Of a stretch of 64,000 bases of DNA, positions 57,999 to 64,000 are shown piece after piece (within the stretch, counting starts at the first letter, position 1; each line of letters opens with the position of its first letter). Under the pieces are notes generated by a model. The model saw only the letters and a list, made by a program, of their open reading frames with translations. It was not told the DNA's origin and did not search any database. The stretch comes from Mytilus trossulus (lineage: Eukaryota > Mollusca > Bivalvia > Mytilida > Mytilidae): NCBI RefSeq assembly GCF_036588685.1, contig NC_086379.1, positions 19,391,862 through 19,455,861 on the forward strand, given 5' to 3'. Both the position numbers and the translations under genes were made by a program.

Positions 57999-60900
57999 GT
58001 AAGTTTTCAGAAAATATCTTTTGGACTGTTTCAAAAGTCAAATGAATTTAATACTTGAATGCTCAGAAAAGCTTGCAAACATTATACAGCTGTACATTGT
58101 CAGCACTGAAAAAATGATAATCACAATATTTGTTCCAAGAAGATGTTTGTTGGAAATAATAACTGTTATAAATCATCGAAATATTCTTACTTTGATATAA
58201 GAACTTTAACTAACATGGTTAATGTATTCCTTGTACACATTTTAGTTCACTCAGTATGATGACACAACACTTCTTAACCATATTCGAGTGGTGTGTGTTA
58301 CAGATATGGAAGGAAAAAATACTTGCTGTCGTTAAATTGCAAATATAACATAGTAAGGATAAATTTGGGATAAAAAGGAAGTCAGTTTCAAATTATTCAT
58401 CGTTAGCGATGATGCACTTCTTTGTTAAGTTGTTAAATGCATTTATCAGTTAATGAATTTCCTAATTATAAAACACATTAAAATTTTTATAGATATTATA
58501 AAACTTTTAATTTCAATTGAAGGCAACGTCCAACAGCTTGAAAGACAGTTCTACTGGTAGTCCCGATGAACAAAATGGGTCGTCAAAAGCCGATGGAATA
58601 AACATATCAAAAGTCGTCGTCTCTGGAGTAAATCTCCGTGTACCAGAGATAAACATCACAGATGCTGACACACATGACATTTGTCAACAGCAAGAAACAA
58701 GTTTGAATTGGAAAACTATAGACAACAAACTACTGGCAGACGTTGGTAAAGTTCAAGATTTAGATGACATGCAATTTAGACCTCGACTTGGAAGCGAATC
58801 AATGGTTTCAAAACTGAAAAACAGAGCAAGAGCAAGAACAAGAAAGAGCGAAGACACACCTACTTCAGTAAGTAATATGTTAAGTCCTTTAAAACAGAAG
58901 TCCGAAACAAAAGCTTTTATCAAGGTACAAACTTGGTTTTTGTCCGTTTTTTGTAAATAATAAGGCTTGATAGACCTTACCAAACTGATAAAATATTTAT
59001 TCGATTTAAAAGAAAAAAGTATGCGTTTATACTTTTCATCTCTCTCTCTCTCTCTCTCTCTGGTTATAACCTGATTCCGAGATATATATATATATATATA
59101 CATAAGTACGTCTGAGTCAGTGACAACCCTACAACAGATGTATCCATCGGATCGCCATCAATGATGGTGATACATGGCTGTGTACATAATGTATATACAA
59201 CTCGTCTAAACATCAACCCAACAATGTTAGATCTGTAAATTTGCTTTCGCAAATTTTTGGTTCTTCCCTCGCCGGGATTCGAACCCATGCTACTGTGATA
59301 TCGCGATCCGATGGATACATCTGTTGTAGGGTTGTCACTGACTCAGACGTACTTATGAATATAATTATTTTCTGTGACTGTATCTTACATTAATTTGTAG
59401 GATCCTTTACTATAGATAATTTAGCTGATCTGTAACAATAACATCTTCATGCCTTATATATCATGTACTGTAGTACGCCGCTAGATTAAAACTGACGTGG
59501 AAAGGTAACATATGGCCACCGAAAGCTCTTTTATTGAGAGCCCAGGTGGTCGTGTGGTCTAGCGGGACGGCTGCAGTGCAGGCGATTTGGTGTCACGATA
59601 TCACAGTAGCATGGGTTCGAATCCCGGCGAGGGAAGAACCAAAAATTTGCGAAAGCAAATTTACAGATCTAACATTGTTGGGTTGATGTTTAGACGAGTT
59701 GTATATATATACATATATATACAACTCGTCTAAACATCAACCCAACAATGTTAGATCTGTAAATTTGCTTTCGCAAATTTTTGGTTCTTCCCTCGCCGGG
59801 ATTCGAACCCATGCTACTGTGATATCGTGACACCAAATCGCCTGCACTGCAGCCGTCCCGCTAGACCACACGACCACCTGGGCTCTCAAATATATATATA
59901 GCTTCGTGTAAAGTCACGATAATTTTACATTACGCTCTTATCATTAGCTGATTGGCAAATGCATCAATAGACTAATCAGATTGGACATTCGTGTGCTACA
60001 AAATTGACAGATACATGAAATTACCTTCCTCAAATGGACTAAATGGCAGCCGAAATGATCAAAGGAATTATCAAAGACCTAAGTAGAAAACAAACTGACA
60101 ATAAAAAAATAAGGAGATGTGTTAGGCTTGACAATGAGACAACTATCCAAAAAAAGTTAAGATAAAGTGGATTTAAGCAATTATAGGGAACCGTAAATTC
60201 TGCAACAATGAGAAAAAACCATACCATACGGTCATCTATAAAAGGCACCGACATGAAATGAATTACATTTCAAATTTACGGCAAAATTCAAAACCAAACA
60301 AATAAAGCTTATATGTCAGACAAATGAAAACTACTGAACTACAGGTTCTTGACTTAGGGCTGGCACATCAAGAATATGGTGGGTTAACATGTTAGTGAGT
60401 GCTTAACCCTCCCATAACCTGGGACAGTGGTGTAACAATATATAAATAAGAACATACTATAAAAATAAGTTGAGAAAAGCTGAACTGAAATTTTGAAGGC
60501 TGAACATCACCATAGAAAAAAAACGACAGCAGCTACATTTTGCTTTTTCGTTTTGTTTGTACAATGCCTTTGTACAATAGGAGATTCATTTCATTGTTCC
60601 AAGAAATAATTCAAGATAACTTTTGATTACAGAAAAGTACAGATACATTAGATGAAAAAATAGCTTTGTTAAGTCTTGATGGACTGAACTGCCATTCTAA
60701 ACCCAAAAGCAAAGGTAAGCAATATGATTTTATTTGAATGATAATTTTGCCTTCTCATGTTTTGTTTAGTTTTTAACTAATCAAGTTTAACATTTGTCCT
60801 TAATTACTGAAGATGAATAGCGAATCGGTTCAGAATGTTCGATTGACAAATCTGCTTTTATTTCAATACTTACATGTACCTTAATAAATTTTTTTTACAC

Positions 60901-62070
60901 ATTATTAAGCTAGCTTATGTTTACTATAGAAGATGTTTGTAAATTTAGGAGGCTCGAGGGTACAAAAATTTAGGCAAAAAATAAAACATTTGCTTTTTCA
61001 TTACAAATGTTATTTGTTACACTATTAGTTATTACTTTATGATATGATACAAAAATCAACCAAATAATGGATTTGGTTGGATCCCGGATGACTTTTGAAA
61101 TATTTTATAATTGGAAAAGCTCCAACTTTTCTCCCTTTTGTGCAACAAATGCCATTTGTTTGCATTAAAATTGAAATATCTTCTTTACTCATCGGTGACC
61201 TATTTTTTATTATTGTTTTCACATAAGCTTTACATAAACTAAATAATTGTAAAATTTTAGCGATTTCTGTAATTTATTTCTATTTTTATTTCGATATTAT
61301 CTTTATTTCTCCTATTAGTTCAACAGAAAAAAAAAGACATTTACAAAAATGTATGCTTATTTCGGAGGCAGATTATGAGCTCAAATGAACGGTGAACCCA
61401 TATTTTTATTTCATTTTTATATTAGGTATATGATAAAGTTCATTTATGAAAAATATAGAGAAATCCTATATTAGGAAAAAAATTATTTAGACCCGCGAGT
61501 CCCCTTAAAGAGCTATCAAAATAATGCATATTTTAAAACAAATTATAACCAATAGACATTTTTTTTCCTTGTTAACTTACATTGCAATATTCTTGTGTGA
61601 TTAATGGTAAATTTATTATCTTTGTTGCAGGCAAGACAAGTAAGAAAACTCAAAGCGGTGTATGTAAATTACCTAAAATAGATTATAAACACAATGGACA
61701 ACGTAAGCGCAAGACCTCACTATCTGATAAAGATAAAACCAAAACTGTCAAGGAAAAACGACACACTACGATGAAGAAATCTGGACGCAGTCGTTCATTT
61801 GATGAAGTTTCGAGGTATTCAGAAGGGGAATATACTGATTTGTCGTCTACACCCACAGACATACCAACAAGAACACCGGAACCAGTTTTGTTTAAAGAGT
61901 TCTCGGAGTTTGAAAAGGGATTTGCAAAACCACTTTCGCCCATGCGCTCTAATGGGTCATACCAGCCTCGCTATTGTTGGTGCACGCGATGCCAGATGAT
62001 GTTTAATATGTACAAAGCTGACGATGACAGACTGGAAACGTGGGGAAATTATCCCTGTTTTAAATTTTAA
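57024..62070 (+). CDS. FRPRxGSES-repeat protein, many Akt/SGK-type (RxRxxS) sites (four exons, ~613 aa)
   Basis: Exons 57024-57998, 58523-58867, 60633-60714 and 61631-62070 join (1842 nt) into about 613 residues; family not recognised. Residues 106-286 are seven 26-residue repeats starting at F106, 132, 157, 183, 209, 235 and 261: FRPR[VLA]GSES, QR[FL]K, one Cys, then N/D-rich linker. Further sites are IRERLGSDS (7), FRPRLYSES (44), CRPRLGSDP (299), RKRNGSES (about 317) and FRPRLGSES (410, exon 2). Each fits R-x-R-x-x-S of Akt/SGK/S6K/RSK kinases. The C-terminal exon is basic (QRKRKTSLSD, GRSRSFDE), then STPTDIPTRTPEP, LSPMRS and a CWCTRCQ cluster with a WGNYPCFKF end. No signal peptide or membrane segment: probably disordered, cytosolic or nuclear. 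A signalling substrate or 14-3-3-binding scaffold is inference. The start could lie upstream (ATG at 56963, or an unseen exon spliced to 57016). Confidence 0.8.
57339..57884 (+). repeat. Coding tandem repeat, 78-bp unit, seven copies
   Basis: Units start at TTT codons 57339, 57417, 57492, 57570, 57648, 57726 and 57804: spacings 78, 75, 78, 78, 78, 78. All are in frame, giving 26 residues with one 25-residue unit. The head FRPR-GSES is constant and the linker varies. Confidence 0.9.
58523..58867 (+). CDS. FRPR-repeat gene, coding exon 2
   Basis: The acceptor 'tttcaattgaag' precedes GCA ACG TCC, phase 0; the donor is GTAAGT after TCA, phase 0. It gives 115 codons. It begins ATSNSLKDSSTGSPDE and carries one more FRPRLGSES followed by SKLKNRARARTRK. 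Confidence 0.8.
59041..59100 (+). repeat. (TC)n and (TA)n microsatellites
   Basis: TC run at 59040-59061 and TA run at 59082-59100, in intron 2 of the FRPR-repeat gene. Confidence 0.85.
59101..59357. mobile_element. 257-bp inverted-repeat block built from SINE-like sequence
   Basis: 59101-59154 and 59304-59357 are exact inverted copies (54 of 54). Next to the right arm, about 59205-59300 is a minus-strand copy of the body of the tRNA-like element at 59535-59888, including a B-box (complement GGTTCGAATCCC). So the right half is a SINE-like copy with a different head, and the left arm is an inverted copy of that head. Confidence 0.7.
59535..59888. mobile_element. 354-bp palindrome: two head-to-head tRNA-derived SINE copies
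   Basis: The left arm (59535 to about 59701, + strand) reads 'ggtcgtgtggtctagcggg', then GGTTCGAATCCC, then 'aacattgttgggttgatgtt'. The right arm is its complement, apparently without mismatch, around a TA-rich centre. 'gtggtctagcgg' is A-box-like and GGTTCGAATCC is a good B-box for RNA polymerase III, so a tRNA-derived SINE is likely. It lies in intron 2 of the FRPR-repeat gene. Confidence 0.7.
60110..60500 (+). repeat. R2 long dispersed repeat in intron 2 of the FRPR-repeat gene
   Basis: 'aggagatgtgttaggcttga', 'caatgagacaactatcca', 'aggttcttgacttagggctg', 'ccataacctgggacagtgg', matching 30050-30430. Confidence 0.7.
60633..60714 (+). CDS. FRPR-repeat gene, coding exon 3
   Basis: The acceptor 'cttttgattacag' and the donor GTAAGC bound 82 nt (27 codons plus one base). 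Encodes KSTDTLDEKIALLSLDGLNC and HSKPKSK. It keeps the frame open from exon 2 into exon 4, which supports it despite its size. Confidence 0.7.
61631..62070 (+). CDS. FRPR-repeat gene, coding exon 4 (last)
   Basis: The acceptor 'tctttgttgcag' precedes GC AAG ACA, split codon GGC. It gives 146 codons, then TAA at 62068-62070. Rich in Lys, Ser and Thr, with RKRKTS, SGRSRSFDE and a C-terminal Cys/aromatic cluster (CWCTRCQMMF). Less AT-rich than its surroundings. Confidence 0.8.
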
Positions 62071-62254
62071 GACTTTCGCAACCTTATTACATGTTACATT
62101 TGATTTAAAATTTGTTTGAATTTGTTTTTTTACAGCATACATTGGTTTGATTTTCAAATTAGTAATATGAATAGCAAATTGCAATTCAATATGCAGTTTT
62201 AAATTCTTTTTGAATATCAATCAAAATTAACAAGTTTATACCATGTATTTAATT

Positions 62255-62260
62255 AATAAA
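62255..62260 (+). terminator. Candidate poly(A) signal of the FRPR-repeat gene
   Basis: AATAAA in 'tttaattaataaactaa', 185 nt after the stop, just before an R3 copy. Confidence 0.45.
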
Positions 62261-62264
62261 CTAA

Positions 62265-64000
62265 TCATAGATACCAGGATTGAAATTTTGCATTGACGCC
62301 GGAAGCGCGTTTTGTCCACAAAAGACTAATCAGTGACGCTCGAATCAAATAATGTAATAAGTTGAAGAGCAATGAAAACCAAACATTCCAATAGGTTTTG
62401 AAAGATTTTAAACAAGTTTACATACAAATGAAAGCGTTAACCAGCGTAACTTGTAAATCTGGAAGTACTGTTGCTATAACAGAATTTAAAGGTTTGGGTT
62501 ATAATTGTTCTTGGATGAATTTTGTATTCGAAAACCTATATGTTAGATAACAGCTGATTATGCAATTTTCAAAATCACAAAAATGATATTAAAAATTAAA
62601 GAAAACCGTGATTTTTCAAACCCCTGAAATCATATTTTCAAATAAAAGCACCATACAGGAGATTACTTATCAAACTAGTAGATGTGGTATTGTAGAAACG
62701 GAGAAGCTTCTCAACATTATCACAATGAATTTAGATTTTAACAATTAAGTATGCCAACCTTGATGAAATTCAACATGTGTAATTGTTGAATCTGTATACA
62801 AAACAAAACATCAAGAGAAACGACTGTTTCCCATCGGTAAGGGAACAATAAAAAAACGAATAATTAATATTTTGTTGTCTCGTCATAATATCAAAAGTTA
62901 ACAATTATAAAAGGTCAATATACAGCCTTCAACACGGAAAATTTGCTCACACAGAGTAGCAAGCTATAAAAAGCACAAAACAATTACTAGGGGGAAACAC
63001 AAAGCATGTTGAAATTGCTGAGTGGACCTTAGAAAATGAAAACAAAACGTTTTTCATGTTCCTAAGCGGCCATGTTGAAATGGCCATTTTACATCAGTAT
63101 CTTGAAAAAATAAATATGATTCAAGACATCACTTACATACATATTGTCTTAGATGTTGTCTTACATTTATATACTCACACTGTATGGGTATTAAATCGAT
63201 GACACAGCCGGTGGAGATTTTTGTTATTTCACGAGTGTATCACTAGCTCAGTAGTCAGCACTTCTGTGTTGACTTGAAATATCATTGATACATGTATGGT
63301 CATGATTATGAATAAACTGTTTACAAAACTTTTAAATTTTAAAATTCTAAGGCTTTTCTTCTTCAGAAATAGATTACCATAGCTGTATTTGGCAAAACCT
63401 TTAGGAATTTTTTGTCCTCTATGCTCTTCGGCTTTATACTTTATCTGGCCTTTTTAACTTTTTTTTTTTCGAGCATCCCTGATGAGTCTTTTTTTGACGC
63501 AAAGAACGTCTAGCTCAAATACAAAATTTTAATCTTGTTATCTATGGTGAGTGTAAAATACTTATTTGTTGATTTTATGAGTAAAACAATATCATCTATC
63601 CAAAAGTTATGAAATGCAATTATGTTCATGCTTAAATAAAATTGTCTGTTAAAGTAGAGCAGAAAATATTTTCGAAGTATTGACGCAGATATTTTATGTC
63701 TTTGATCGAAGAAAAAAAACGCTATACTTATCTTTCTCGATGAACCTTCAACCCGAACGCTCAAAGATAATGTTATTGCTCACACCTTTCACATTTATGG
63801 AAACTTAACATTAAATTTAGTCCGTTTTTAGCAGGCACTGTTAAATAGATCTTTTAATAGCCTTAACAGTTAGTAATGTCGTTACAGGAGTGTAATGATC
63901 TATTATGGTATTGTTATTTTGGTCACGATAAATATTGTTGTATGAGTGCCATCGACAACTCTCCATTCAAATAACAATTTATAAAGGTAAACCATTTTAG
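62265..64000. other. Gene-free repeat-rich end of window
   Basis: R3 in reverse at 62270-62410 ('aagactaatcagtgacgctc'), R2 fragment at 62900-63000, full R3 at 63190-63545 ('tcagtagtcagcacttctgt', 'tagattaccatagctgtat') and R2 start at 63935-64000. No gene. Confidence 0.65.

Noticed and set aside
59550..59640. tRNA-like sequence with a good B-box
   Set aside because: As a functional tRNA: it continues into a SINE body, occurs three times nearby, and I could not fold a proper anticodon arm, so it is called a SINE instead.
1..64000. CRISPR arrays, bacterial operons, ribosome binding sites, rRNA genes
   Set aside because: None seen; introns, poly(A) signals and repeat content indicate animal nuclear DNA.

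Overview
The window looks like AT-rich, intron-bearing animal DNA crowded with dispersed repeats, most likely from a marine bivalve of the mussel type (Mytilus or a close relative). The basis is recognition, from memory, of several short repeat families typical of mussel genomes: a block with the tail 'GACGAAACGCGCGTCTGGCG', a block with 'CAATGAGACAACTCTCC', and a block reading 'GACAGTTGTTATTCATTCG'. No search was run and no base composition was computed. All convincing genes lie on the + strand.

Layout. 1-13 kb is repeat and mobile-element country: a 2.9-kb foldback DNA transposon (1282-4196, long inverted arms, AAATT flanks), a 1.07-kb element whose ends are arrays of an MluI-centred palindrome (4748-5817), a pyrimidine-to-purine switch region (6873-7730), and a decayed copy of a multicopy invertebrate protein gene (8185-9255). 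13.1-44.8 kb holds three tandem, same-strand paralogous genes (13125-19137, 22385-27897, 39859-44818). Each has three coding exons with identical intron phases (0, then 1): a 13-codon first exon, a ~30-codon second exon, and a last exon of about 400 nt. They encode 174-183 residue proteins with a conserved basic/serine motif in exon 2, an almost invariant KSNSLPAI motif in exon 3, and one C-terminal hydrophobic segment, so they look like tail-anchored membrane proteins. I do not recognise the family. 45-56.9 kb is repeats only. 56.9-62.3 kb carries a fourth gene (four coding exons, about 613 residues) with an array of 26-residue repeats, each headed by FRPRxGSES. This fits the R-x-R-x-x-S consensus of Akt/SGK/S6K-type kinases and resembles the FRPR Akt/SGK site of FOXO proteins. 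A CRE (TGACGTCA) and a TATA box lie just upstream. The rest, to 64 kb, is repeats.

The main candidates for something undescribed are (i) the three-member tail-anchored KSNSLPAI family and (ii) its downstream neighbour with at least twelve R-x-R-x-x-S sites. Both look like disordered, phosphorylation-rich proteins, but any functional link between them is inference from adjacency and motif style alone. Repeat families are labelled R1-R7 so copies can be cross-referenced: R1 = 'ACAGTTGTTAT' family; R2 = 'CAATGAGACAACT' family; R3 = 'GAGCGTCACTGATGAG' family; R4 = 'ACCGCTGTTCAAAACTC' family; R5 = 'GGGGAATGTGTCAAAGAGAC' family; R6 = 'GATACCAGAGGGACAGTC' family; R7 = 'TTTCGTGG' family. Repeat limits are approximate.
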